A DNA stretch of 64,000 nucleotides from Marchantia polymorpha subsp. ruderalis (lineage: Eukaryota; Streptophyta; Marchantiopsida; Marchantiales; Marchantiaceae), in contig AP031351.1 in NCBI GenBank assembly GCA_037833965.1, positions 6,522,501 through 6,586,500 on the forward strand, written 5' to 3'. Numbering within the stretch: position 1 is the first letter of the stretch; each line of letters starts with the position of its first letter. The position numbers and the translations under genes were made by a program. Of the stretch, positions 1-8,640 are shown in pieces. Under the pieces are notes generated by a model. The model was given only the letters and a program-made list of their open reading frames with translations. It was not told the origin of the DNA and did not search any database.

Positions 1-273
1 CTTGGAATCTAGAACTTTTGTATAAGACAAAATAGAAGTGCTCACTCCTTGTAAAAGACAAAATAGAAGTGCTCACTCCATTCTTCTAGAACTCCGCTAA
101 TTATTCCGCCAACTATAGACATTGTAGCTAAACTTAGTCATGACTAGATAAACTTAGTTATAACTAACTAGTTTAGTCATAACTAGCTAGTCTTAGCTAT
201 GCCTTGGCTAATCATCCTTATTCCCTTGACCACTTCTAAGACTTAGTACATATGTGCAACACCCGGTCTTACA
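1..273 (-). repeat. 3' LTR of the Ty3/Gypsy element, truncated by window edge
   Basis: This is the U3-side end of the 3' LTR. It is identical, base for base and without gaps, to 6992-7264. On the minus strand the LTR starts TGTAAGACC at 273. It joins the polypurine tract and, 24 bases away, the stop codon of Gag-Pol. Confidence 0.97.
18..79. repeat. 31-bp tandem duplication inside the LTR
   Basis: Two adjacent 31-bp units (18-48 and 49-79) differ at a single base (tataagac against aaaagac). Each ends in gaagtgctcactcc. The same pair occurs in the other LTR at 7009-7070. Short tandem repeats in U3 often carry enhancer or regulatory function in LTR elements, but nothing in the sequence proves that here. 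Confidence 0.9.
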
Positions 274-283
274 TTTACCCCCG
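274..283 (-). promoter_or_regulatory. Polypurine tract (plus-strand primer site) of the Ty3/Gypsy element
   Basis: On the minus strand the bases GGGGGTAAA lie directly against the LTR start TGTAAGACC. This is the expected place of the polypurine tract. The run is short and holds one T, so the call rests mainly on position. Confidence 0.6.
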
Positions 284-296
284 GACCAAGATTTCA

Positions 297-3200
297 CTAC
301 GCCCTCGGAGTGAAAGAATCTGATCTTCGATGGAATAACTTCAACTTGTCGTGGTTGACTCGATCGAAGTGACGTCCTCCTAACTCCTTGATGTCATAAG
401 TGAAATTTCCCCACACCTTCTCAACTATGAAAGGTCCAAAATACTTAGGAAGAAACTTTTTCCTAGCTCTCTTGTATCTAATTGCATCAAAGAGCATCAC
501 CCAATCACCTTCCTTGAACGGCTTCAAGTTCTGGTTTCCACTTCGTTTGTCGTGATACTTCTTCTGCAACTGTTGAGCCCGCTCCACTCGTACCATGGCT
601 AATGCTCGAGCTTCCTCCAACTCCATCAATTGTTGTTGGCGAGACTTGATGGCTTCTGCTCCATTTGATTTCTTCAACCTTTGCTGGATTGTTGTGAATG
701 TTGTCAAGTCAAACTGTATGGGAAGTTTTGACTCAACTCCATACACCATCCGAAAAGGTGAGTATCCAGTAGATGTCTTCCATGTTGTGCGATACTCCCA
801 TAAGATAGCATGGAGCCTCTTGTCCCAATTGTGTTTACTCCCGTCCATGTCTGCATCCTTGGCCAACATCATACACAAAGTGTAGTTGGTCCGCTCCGCC
901 AACCCATTAGCGTTAGGTTTGTAGGAAGTGGTCACTCGAGCCTTGATGGAAAAGTGCTCCAACATGGCTTGAATCATACTTCCCACAAATTCTCCTCCTC
1001 TATCTGATACTAACTCCAATGGACAACCAAATCGAGTAATGATTCTCTCATATAAAAATCTACCAACCTCCTTCTCATTAGTAGATTTAAGTGGTCTTGC
1101 CTCTACCCACTTCGTAAGATAATCTGTAGCTATCACAATGAACTTATTCCCTCGAGGAGTAAGATTCAAAGGACCTACAAAATCTATTCCCCACTTTTCA
1201 AAAGGACCTAACACTGGTACAGAAATCATAGGAGGGGTTTTCATGGACTTTTTAGCAAAAGCTTGACACACATCACAACTTTTGCAATATTCCACACAAT
1301 CCTTAAAAATACCCTTCCAATGATAACCAGCATCAAGAATTTTGAAGGCAGTTACCTTCCCCGCAAAATGTCCTCCACATACTGCACCATCATGAAACTC
1401 CTTCATGAGTTGTAGTGCCTCTCCTCTCCCAACCGCCCTTCGTAGAAGTCCGTCAGCTCCTTGATGAAAAAGTACCTTCTCCATGATCATATAAGGTTGA
1501 CATCTCTTCACTAATGCATTTTTCTCCCTTTGATGCATTCCTTGAGGAAACTCTCCTCTAGAGATGAAATCCCAAATTTCCTTGTACTCCTCCGGTACTG
1601 TTGTCACCGTGTCCATGACTAGCAAGTCCTCATCCGGAAAGGTGTCATCTACTGACTGATCTCCTCCATCATCATATGCTCTCGACATCAAATCCGCATT
1701 AGCATGCTTCTTTCCAGGTCTATCCTCAATGGTATAATCAAACTCTGCTAGTAGTAGCTTCCATCTAGCTATCCTCCCTTCAGCATTAGGCTTGTTGAAA
1801 ATGTATTTCAAAGCCTTATGATCAGTCACTATAGTGAATCTCCCACCCAACAAATAATGTCGAAACTTCTTAAGTGAGAAGATTACAGCTAAGGCCTCTC
1901 TCTCTGTCACTGAGTAATTCTTCTCCGCTTGAACCATTTGTCTACTAGCATAGGCAATTGGATGATCATGCTTTTCATCATCTAATTGACTCAAGGTGCA
2001 TCCTACAGCAATATTTGATGCATCTGTGTAGAGAATGAAAGGTTTACCCCAATCCGGTTTCGCCAAAATTGGAGCCGTCACCAACGCCTTCTTGAGAACT
2101 TCGAACGCCTTCTTTGCAGCTTCATCCTTGAAAATGAGTTCGTACTCCACTCCCTTCTTCATGTAATTCGTCAAGGCATGAGCTTTGTTGGAGAAGGACA
2201 AGATGAACCGTCGATAGTACCCCACCATACCAAGGAATTGCCTCAACTTGGTTAAAGTCGCCGGAAAAGGTAACTCCATGATCCGTGTCACCTTCTCTGG
2301 GTCCACCGCTATACCATTCTTGGAGATGATATGCCCCAACAATAGGCCTTCCTCACATCCAAAAATGCATTTTTCTGGATTGAGTGAAGCCTTAGCTTCC
2401 TCCAGCCGTTGAAGTATTTTGATCAAATGATCAAAATGATCCGCTTTCCTCCCGTAAACACAAAAATCATCTATGAAATCCCTTACAAACTTTCCAATGA
2501 AAGGTTCAAACACTCTATTCATGAACCTTTGAAAAGTGGCAGGAGCATTACATAGACCAAACGGCATCACTCTAAAGGCAAAGGTTCCCCATGGAGTGGT
2601 AAAAGTTGTTTTGAGTTGGTCTTCTAAGGCAATTTGGATTTGGTTATAGCCACTATAACCATCTCCAAAACTATACCACTCCTGGCCAGCAACCTCCTCT
2701 AGAATCTCATCTATGAAAGGCAAGGGATAGTAGTCTTTCTTTGTGACAGCATTCAACTTTTTGTAATCTACGCACACTCGTAGCTTACCATTCTTCTTCT
2801 TCACTATCACAATTGGAGACACCCATTCAGAATTTTCTACCTCGTAGATGAAGCCAGCCTCCTTGAGCTTGTCGATCTCCTCCTTCACCACAAGAGCCGT
2901 AGGTGGATTTATTCGGCGTTGCTTTTGCCGAATAGGACGAGCTTTCTCCTCCAACTCGATGCGATGAGTCTCCAACGTCACATGCTTAAGATCCTTGTAA
3001 CTAAAGGCAAAAACATGAATATATTTGCGAAATATATCCAAAAACTTTGCCTTTTCCTCCTTGGTAACCTTGGGACCAAACCTGAGAGTGGACAGTCGTC
3101 GACACACCTCCTCTTCGCTCATCTCCACTTTGTCAGGATCTTTCTTCACTCCAGGCCTAGGCAACAACTCCATGGCAGCAATGACTTGTACTTGAACATT

Positions 3201-5063
3201 ATCATCAGAAGAGTACTCCGATGATGTTTCTTGATCAGAAGTTGAGATGTCTGTGTCAACTTCTGAAAAGCTACCACTCTCTTCACTCTCAGATTCCCAA
3301 TACTCGTCAGTTGGTCTATCTGAGTCTGTGGTGGATTCCCCTCCTCTCGTCAAAGGAACCTTAACTCGATGGTTCTTTGGACCTATCCTCAAATAGCCCT
3401 TGTGCCATCGGTCCGTAGTCCTTACCGCCCTCAACCAAGGACGTCCCAACAGCAAGTCGTAGCTAGCTTCCTTGAGAATTTGGAAGGAAAGCAAAGTTTG
3501 CACTCCCCTCACACTAACCACAACTTTGTCTACCACCCCCAGTGGTCTTACCTTCTGTTTGTTGGCCATACCAACAATTATGCTAGAAGGTCTAGAAGGT
3601 TGCATACCCAACTTCTGCATCAACCTCTCAGACATGGCATTCACAGCCGATCCACCATCAACCAACACATCTGATACATCATGTCCATTGATCCTCACTT
3701 CGATCTTTGAAGCATGTGTACATACCTCCGAAGCAGCCGCATCCACCACACCAACTCCCACATTGGTCATGTGAGCCTTCCCTTTAGATTTCCGCTTCTT
3801 GGTCCTTGTGGAGCTAAGACCTCCTCTTAACTCCTTCCGAATGGCTGGATTCAAGGCAATCAGCTGACCAACTGTTATATTGGCCTTCTGATTTCCTACA
3901 TCCTCCACCACGTCATACTTAGCTTGAGAAGATGAAATGGAAAAGTCATCCATGCCCAACTTCTTCCTTGGTACTCTTGGTTGACTCACTCCACTTGACC
4001 GTGTACTTCGACTTGGCGTGTCCTCCATGAAAATTGACTCGTCCGCAAATCGGGCACGCTTCTTCTCATGAGCAAGGATATCCACTTTCGATTTTGAGCT
4101 CTCCCCTTTCTCAAAAGTGCATTGATGAGGGAATACATCAATGGATGCTACTCCCTTATCCTTGGCTTGTTGCGTGGCCGGTGCATTGTTGTTGTGCCGA
4201 ACTCCATCATGTTGTCGAGGGTTAGGACAATTCCTCTGAAAATGAGGACCTCCACAAGAAAAGCAAGAAACCGCAAAGTTTCCTGAAGGTGGATTTCCTC
4301 TTGGAGGATAATTTCCATAACCCCTAGAGCCTCCTCCTACGTTCTGATTCCTCTTCTCCCACAACTGTACTACATTGATCTTGAGGTCTGCTAGAGTCTC
4401 CGTGATAGATTTCAACTCATTTTGAAAATCCACACTAGGATTCGCTATCGTGGATGAAGTAGAAGGGTTTGAAACAATGGACCTTCCTACAACCGGTGGA
4501 GCTACTTCTCTAGCCACCAAGCTAGAATCATCATCTTCTAAGCTCTCCTCCATTCTAATAGCAATTCGAATGGCTTCAGCCTTAGAAGAGGGCTTCTCGT
4601 ATCTCACCTTACTTCGAATCTCAGGTCTCAAACCTCCAACGAAGTTCTTCATGAGCATCGCCCTTATCCCCACCATTGTAGCATCCACTTCGTCTCCGCC
4701 CTTCCTCAACACCACGTGGAATCTAGATTCCAACTTCTCGGTTCTCTCCACATAGGTCCTCACCTTCTCGTTCTCTCCTTGTTTCAAAAAGGTGACCTCA
4801 CACATCAACTTTTCATAACTTTCACTGGGAAGAAAGTTTTCGATCAGGTTCTCCGTTAATGTCTCCCACGTGTCGTCCTCCGAATGCTCCCTCTTGTACT
4901 CCTTGTACCACTTGAGAGCAGAATCCTCCAAGAAATCCGGCAAAAGCATAGCCCACTCGTCCTTCTTCCTCTCATTGTTTCCTATGCAAGCCCTCTTGAA
5001 GTCCCTAACAAAAGCTTCTACATCCTCATTCTCCCTCCCATAAAATACCGGAAGCTTCCCCAT
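297..5063 (-). CDS. Gag-Pol polyprotein of Ty3/Gypsy retrotransposon
   Basis: One uninterrupted frame of 1588 codons from the ATG at 5063 (MGKLPVFYGRE) encodes all proteins needed for retrotransposition. The N-terminal 200 residues resemble retrotransposon Gag. A zinc knuckle at about residues 267-279 (CFSCGGPHFQRNC) has CX2CX3HX4C spacing, one residue shorter than the usual CX2CX4HX4C. Protease: VDGGSAVN near 470 and LLLGRPWL near 540. Reverse transcriptase: about 720-900, with MPFGLCNAPATFQ and the catalytic box FIDD near 865. RNase H: about 1008-1130 (LYTDAS, TDHKAL, HANADLMSR). Integrase: HHCC finger near 1224-1266 (ending CKSCDVC) and the D, D, E triad at GIDFVGP, VSDRGGEF and NGLAERTN, then a GPF-type C-terminal motif (PKYFGPFIVEK). 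No chromodomain follows. Gag and Pol share one frame, so no frameshift is needed. The start was set at the first ATG rather than an upstream TTG. Confidence 0.96.
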   Translation of the reverse strand: MGKLPVFYGRENEDVEAFVRDFKRACIGNNERKKDEWAMLLPDFLEDSALKWYKEYKREHSEDDTWETLTENLIENFLPSESYEKLMCEVTFLKQGENEKVRTYVERTEKLESRFHVVLRKGGDEVDATMVGIRAMLMKNFVGGLRPEIRSKVRYEKPSSKAEAIRIAIRMEESLEDDDSSLVAREVAPPVVGRSIVSNPSTSSTIANPSVDFQNELKSITETLADLKINVVQLWEKRNQNVGGGSRGYGNYPPRGNPPSGNFAVSCFSCGGPHFQRNCPNPRQHDGVRHNNNAPATQQAKDKGVASIDVFPHQCTFEKGESSKSKVDILAHEKKRARFADESIFMEDTPSRSTRSSGVSQPRVPRKKLGMDDFSISSSQAKYDVVEDVGNQKANITVGQLIALNPAIRKELRGGLSSTRTKKRKSKGKAHMTNVGVGVVDAAASEVCTHASKIEVRINGHDVSDVLVDGGSAVNAMSERLMQKLGMQPSRPSSIIVGMANKQKVRPLGVVDKVVVSVRGVQTLLSFQILKEASYDLLLGRPWLRAVRTTDRWHKGYLRIGPKNHRVKVPLTRGGESTTDSDRPTDEYWESESEESGSFSEVDTDISTSDQETSSEYSSDDNVQVQVIAAMELLPRPGVKKDPDKVEMSEEEVCRRLSTLRFGPKVTKEEKAKFLDIFRKYIHVFAFSYKDLKHVTLETHRIELEEKARPIRQKQRRINPPTALVVKEEIDKLKEAGFIYEVENSEWVSPIVIVKKKNGKLRVCVDYKKLNAVTKKDYYPLPFIDEILEEVAGQEWYSFGDGYSGYNQIQIALEDQLKTTFTTPWGTFAFRVMPFGLCNAPATFQRFMNRVFEPFIGKFVRDFIDDFCVYGRKADHFDHLIKILQRLEEAKASLNPEKCIFGCEEGLLLGHIISKNGIAVDPEKVTRIMELPFPATLTKLRQFLGMVGYYRRFILSFSNKAHALTNYMKKGVEYELIFKDEAAKKAFEVLKKALVTAPILAKPDWGKPFILYTDASNIAVGCTLSQLDDEKHDHPIAYASRQMVQAEKNYSVTEREALAVIFSLKKFRHYLLGGRFTIVTDHKALKYIFNKPNAEGRIARWKLLLAEFDYTIEDRPGKKHANADLMSRAYDDGGDQSVDDTFPDEDLLVMDTVTTVPEEYKEIWDFISRGEFPQGMHQREKNALVKRCQPYMIMEKVLFHQGADGLLRRAVGRGEALQLMKEFHDGAVCGGHFAGKVTAFKILDAGYHWKGIFKDCVEYCKSCDVCQAFAKKSMKTPPMISVPVLGPFEKWGIDFVGPLNLTPRGNKFIVIATDYLTKWVEARPLKSTNEKEVGRFLYERIITRFGCPLELVSDRGGEFVGSMIQAMLEHFSIKARVTTSYKPNANGLAERTNYTLCMMLAKDADMDGSKHNWDKRLHAILWEYRTTWKTSTGYSPFRMVYGVESKLPIQFDLTTFTTIQQRLKKSNGAEAIKSRQQQLMELEEARALAMVRVERAQQLQKKYHDKRSGNQNLKPFKEGDWVMLFDAIRYKRARKKFLPKYFGPFIVEKVWGNFTYDIKELGGRHFDRVNHDKLKLFHRRSDSFTPRA

Positions 5064-5284
5064 TTCCAACTAATTTTTTTTTATTTTTATTTTTATTGGA
5101 AATTTATATGGGGCTTCCTAATACAATATAAACAACACTAACTCCATCCTTGAGTAATTCATCAAAGGAAACACAAAAGGAATTGGTTGTTCCAAGATAG
5201 CCAAAGCTCTCTCCTCTCCTAGGCATACGATGAGTCTTACCCTCATCATCATCTTCTCCATCATTCGAATGATGATCTCCATCT

Positions 5285-5728
5285 TCAGTTGGAGCTTGAA
5301 CCCGCTGAGGTCACTTTCTCTGTTTCAGCACTTAGCTTGCCGTCAAACCCTTCCACAAGTGATTCCAGAAGTGCCTTCACTCCGCTGCATTCGTGTCCCG
5401 CTGGTAGTCCAATCACTCCGCAATTGTCACAGAAGGTCGCGCTTTGGGATTCATGTGGCGATGATGGTCCCAAGTGAAGTTTCAAATCTCCCAAGTTCCT
5501 CTTGCTCCTCAATCTTCTATCTTTGTTCCGTAGGGAACAATTGACAACCTTATGGCCCTCCTCTCCACAATAAAAACAAGTTTCACGTTTGACTCTTGGA
5601 GATTGACTCACTACTCTTTCTTCAAACTCTACCTTGAATTCTCTTGTATTGGAGTCTAAAGACACTATAACATCCAAGCCTTGAGGTACTTTGGATAACC
5701 TAATCTTCCAACCTTCTTGTTCACTCAT
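5285..5728 (-). CDS. Accessory zinc-knuckle ORF upstream of Gag-Pol (147 aa)
   Basis: A 147-residue ORF with its own ATG lies between the PBS and Gag-Pol inside the retrotransposon. Its stop is about 220 bases upstream of the Gag-Pol ATG. It holds a canonical CCHC knuckle (CFYCGEEGHKVVNC, CX2CX4HX4C) near residues 51-64, followed by a basic run (RNKDRRLRSKR). A second Cys/His cluster lies near 100-115 (CDNCGVIGLPAGHEC). The knuckle suggests nucleic-acid binding, as in a Gag nucleocapsid, but Gag-Pol already has its own knuckle. It may be an extra element-coded RNA-binding protein, a duplicated or captured Gag piece, or a captured host gene fragment. The spacer to Gag-Pol is A-rich on the coding strand. 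How both frames would be translated from one RNA is not apparent. Confidence 0.7.
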   Translation of the reverse strand: MSEQEGWKIRLSKVPQGLDVIVSLDSNTREFKVEFEERVVSQSPRVKRETCFYCGEEGHKVVNCSLRNKDRRLRSKRNLGDLKLHLGPSSPHESQSATFCDNCGVIGLPAGHECSGVKALLESLVEGFDGKLSAETEKVTSAGSSSN

Positions 5729-6384
5729 TTTCCCATAAGATAGAAACCACTCAAAAGACCTCTCCCAGAAACGCTATCTACTTGACGAAAACTGTGAATG
5801 AAGAAATCAAAAACTTTTGCTTTGTTATCTTGCTTTTGTACCCCCTCAACTTCAAATCAACATAACTTCGTCTCTAGACGTGATCTCTCAGTGAAATTTT
5901 GACTCAAACGTAGCTTATCTTCTAATACACACTTGTACGAAGTTTCAAAGCCTAAATTGAAATACAGAAAAAGTAATCAACTCTGTACAAACTTTCCAGA
6001 GAGCAGACTTTTGATACCCGTGAAAACCCACTCAACTTCTAACTCTCATATCTTTCTGTTAACACATGATCTGGACCTGAAACAAAAACGTAAATTTTCT
6101 CTATCTTTCACTCTAAAATCAATAAAAACTTTGAAGAATACCTTCAAAAATACTTTTCGGTGTCTAAGATCACTTTTCTCTCAAAAAGACATGTTTACGT
6201 GAACAAAACATACAAAATCACTTCTAGGCTATCATATGAGACTATGGGATAAACAAATGGAATTTCGCTCTCAAGCACACTCTCCGCTCTTTCATTCCCC
6301 AATGTTAACACCAAGTGATCCCTCATGGATACTTTCTCTCGAGCTAGAAATCGAATCCTAAACATTCCGCCTTCTAGATTGAGG
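5729..6384 (-). other. Untranslated leader of the Ty3/Gypsy element
   Basis: This is the stretch between the PBS and the accessory ORF. I see no coding domain in it. It is AT-rich and probably holds the packaging and leader signals of the element RNA. Confidence 0.5.
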
Positions 6385-6401
6385 TCCCGGCAACGGAACC
6401 A
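6385..6401 (-). promoter_or_regulatory. Primer-binding site (tRNA-Asp-like)
   Basis: The minus strand reads TGGTTCCGTTGCCGGGA, four bases after the LTR end. Plant Athila-type elements use a tRNA-Asp PBS, TGGCGCCGTTGCCGGGG. This site matches at most positions but differs in the acceptor-stem part (TTCC in place of CGCC, giving a primer 3' end GGAACCA) and at the last base. It could be a diverged tRNA-Asp site or complementary to another tRNA. Confidence 0.7.
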
Positions 6402-6405
6402 AAAA

Positions 6406-7264
6406 TGCAACCTCCGGGCTGACTCTCACTCAGGTTTACCTCTGATGGCTTTGTGGTAGCGCATCATGGTTCTAGAAGACTAAGATTCATACTCTCACTC
6501 ATGTCCCAAACACCTTCTCTTACAAACTCTCATGTATCACTCCAACTCACACACAAACTCTCCTCACATCACCCTCTTCACATAAATGCAAACACACGTC
6601 GATACTCCAAGATACTCAAAAACTTCACTCCTTCATTACTGAAACAAGTCCTCACACATGACTCTCCAAACTTGCTTGAGAGGTGCTACTCTACCTCTCT
6701 ATTTATACTACTTGAGAAGTTACCATAGTAACATGTGGTAATTTCTCCTAACTTACTTTTACCTAGGTAAGTTTGACTAACCTTCTCTACGTGGCAACAT
6801 GCCATTGGCCTACCTAAACCTTCTAGAAGCTTCCGGAATCCAAGGTTGAGGTGGCGACATGCCATTGGAAGCTTTTAAACTTCTACAAGCTTCCTAGCCA
6901 CTAAGTCAACATTAGACTTAGTCTAGCCAATCATCTTTCATACATTTAGTCAAACCAATCAAATCCAAGCTTCTAGTCAAATATCTAATCCCTTGGAATC
7001 TAGAACTTTTGTATAAGACAAAATAGAAGTGCTCACTCCTTGTAAAAGACAAAATAGAAGTGCTCACTCCATTCTTCTAGAACTCCGCTAATTATTCCGC
7101 CAACTATAGACATTGTAGCTAAACTTAGTCATGACTAGATAAACTTAGTTATAACTAACTAGTTTAGTCATAACTAGCTAGTCTTAGCTATGCCTTGGCT
7201 AATCATCCTTATTCCCTTGACCACTTCTAAGACTTAGTACATATGTGCAACACCCGGTCTTACA
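6406..7264 (-). repeat. 5' LTR of the Ty3/Gypsy element, complete (859 bp)
   Basis: On the minus strand the LTR starts TGTAAGACC at 7264 and ends GGTTGCA at 6406, the usual TG...CA ends. Its last four-base spacer leads to the PBS. The outer 273 bp match the other LTR exactly. Inside are the 31-bp tandem pair (7009-7070) and an imperfect direct duplication around gacatgccattgg (about 6790-6895). Confidence 0.95.
6701..6707 (-). promoter_or_regulatory. TATA box of the LTR promoter
   Basis: The minus strand reads GTATAAATAGAG here, a strong TATA consensus about 560 bp into the LTR. Transcription would start near 6670, which makes 7264 to about 6670 the U3 region. Confidence 0.65.
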
Positions 7265-7265
7265 G

Positions 7266-8640
7266 TACAGAGGATGATGATGATTGTCCATTGATCTTGG
7301 AAGAGAAAAACTTTTTTTTACAAAAAAGCTCAAGCTTCTGTCAATAATCTTGAGTCCTATGATGTTATGGAGCGTGAGATGTAGTAGATGAATGACAACA
7401 AGATTTGAAATCTAGTTGAGCTTCCTAAAAATCAAGCTTTGATTGATTGTAAGTGGTTGTACAACCTAAATGATAATCCAATAGGTGACATGGAGAGTAT
7501 CTTCAAAGTCAAGTAAGTGGCTAGAGGTTTTACACACGAGAAAGGTGTGAAGTAAAACAAATTTTCTTGCATGTAGCAAAATATGCTACAATTAGTTTGA
7601 TATTCGCACTGATTGAATTATTTAGTCTTGTTATGGATGAAAACGTAGTTACAACATTTTCTATAAAATAATAGGGCAAAAAATCTACATGAAACAACCC
7701 GTTGACTGAGAGAAGAAAGTTCACAAAAAGTTGATTTGTAGATTGCTGAAATCATCATATGGATTGAAACAAGCTCCTAAATAGTGAAATGCAAGATTTG
7801 ACAAGTTTATAAAGTCATAAGGTTTTTCACTAAGCATGTATCATCTTTGTTTATACATGAAAAAATTACTAGAATAATAAAAATGAAGATTTTATTATTC
7901 TAGTATTTTACGTCTATAACATGTTCAACGTGATAATGTTTCAATAGATTCAAGAATCAATTGAAGTTTCCATTCAAGATGAAGGATCCGAGTGAATGCA
8001 AAAAAATATTACAGTTGAATATTTGTAGATGACTAGATTGTCATATTTTTTCTATGACAAAGCTGTGAGCAACCTCATGTTTTTGATGATGTGCACAAGG
8101 TCTAATATTGCTTTAGCTATGGTCATATGAATAGGTATATGTCAAATTCAACAAAGATGCTTTGGCAAACAGTGAAATGAATTTGTAGGTTTTTAAAAAA
8201 TACATAGAAATATGATGTATTGTTTAATGGTTTATTAGACATGCCAAATACTTGCTAGATCACGTTGATGTTAACTATGAAAAAGATTTAGACAAGGGGA
8301 AATCTATAACAAGGTATGTGTTTACACTTGATGATGAATGCATTAGTTGGAGATCAAATTTGCGATAGTGCGTAACTTAATTTAAAATAAAGTTGAGTAT
8401 TCAAAAGCAACAAAAGCAAAAAAGAAACATGTTAGATTGAATAAATTTATCATTGAGATGAGATTAAAACATGAGGTTGACAATCTTCACTGTGATAGCC
8501 TGAATGCGGCTACTCTTGCTGCAAATCAAATAATGTACAATAGAGTGCAACACATTGATAATAGCTATGGCATTATTAGACATGTAGTTTTTGATCAAAT
8601 CATTGCGCTAATCAAGATTGACAGTATATACTATGTAACT
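7266..8640 (+). pseudogene. Decayed Ty1/copia reverse transcriptase-RNase H remnant
   Basis: Broken plus-strand reading frames follow a copia polyprotein in order. About 7404-7550 reads like the start of RT (NLVELPKNQALIDCKWLY, then VARGFTHEKGV). About 7600-7850 matches the core of RT (ALIELFSLVMDE, SSYGLKQAP). About 7960-8010 reads LKFPFKMKDPSECKKIL. About 8250-8370 corresponds to the copia RNase H segment (HVDVNYEKDLDKGKSITRY, then CISWRSNLR). About 8460-8600 matches its end (KHEVDNLHCDS, then AANQ and HIDNSYGIIRH). Many stops and small indels break it, so it cannot be functional. Its upstream half would lie on the far side of the Ty3/Gypsy element, outside the window. Confidence 0.85.
7868..7906. 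repeat. Hairpin, 16-bp arms
   Basis: The arms 7868-7883 and 7891-7906 (starting tactagaataat) are perfectly complementary across a 7-base loop. The hairpin lies inside the copia remnant, about where the RT catalytic box should be. Confidence 0.7.

Larger units (their letters stand above)
1..7264 (-). mobile_element. Ty3/Gypsy LTR retrotransposon, non-chromovirus type, nearly complete
   Basis: The element reads on the minus strand in the order 5' LTR (6406-7264), PBS (6385-6401), small zinc-knuckle ORF (5285-5728), Gag-Pol ORF (297-5063), polypurine tract (about 274-283) and 3' LTR (1-273, cut by the window edge). By comparison with the complete LTR, about 586 bp of the 3' LTR lie outside, so the full element is about 7.85 kb. 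The domain order PR-RT-RNaseH-INT is that of Ty3/Gypsy. No chromodomain is visible after the integrase, and the RT motif DGYSGYNQ followed by FIDDF resembles the plant non-chromovirus (Athila/Tat-like) branch. The visible 273 bp of the two LTRs are identical and Gag-Pol has no internal stop, so the insertion looks recent and possibly autonomous. The target-site duplication cannot be tested because the left flank is missing; the five bases after the right end are gtaca. Confidence 0.96.
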
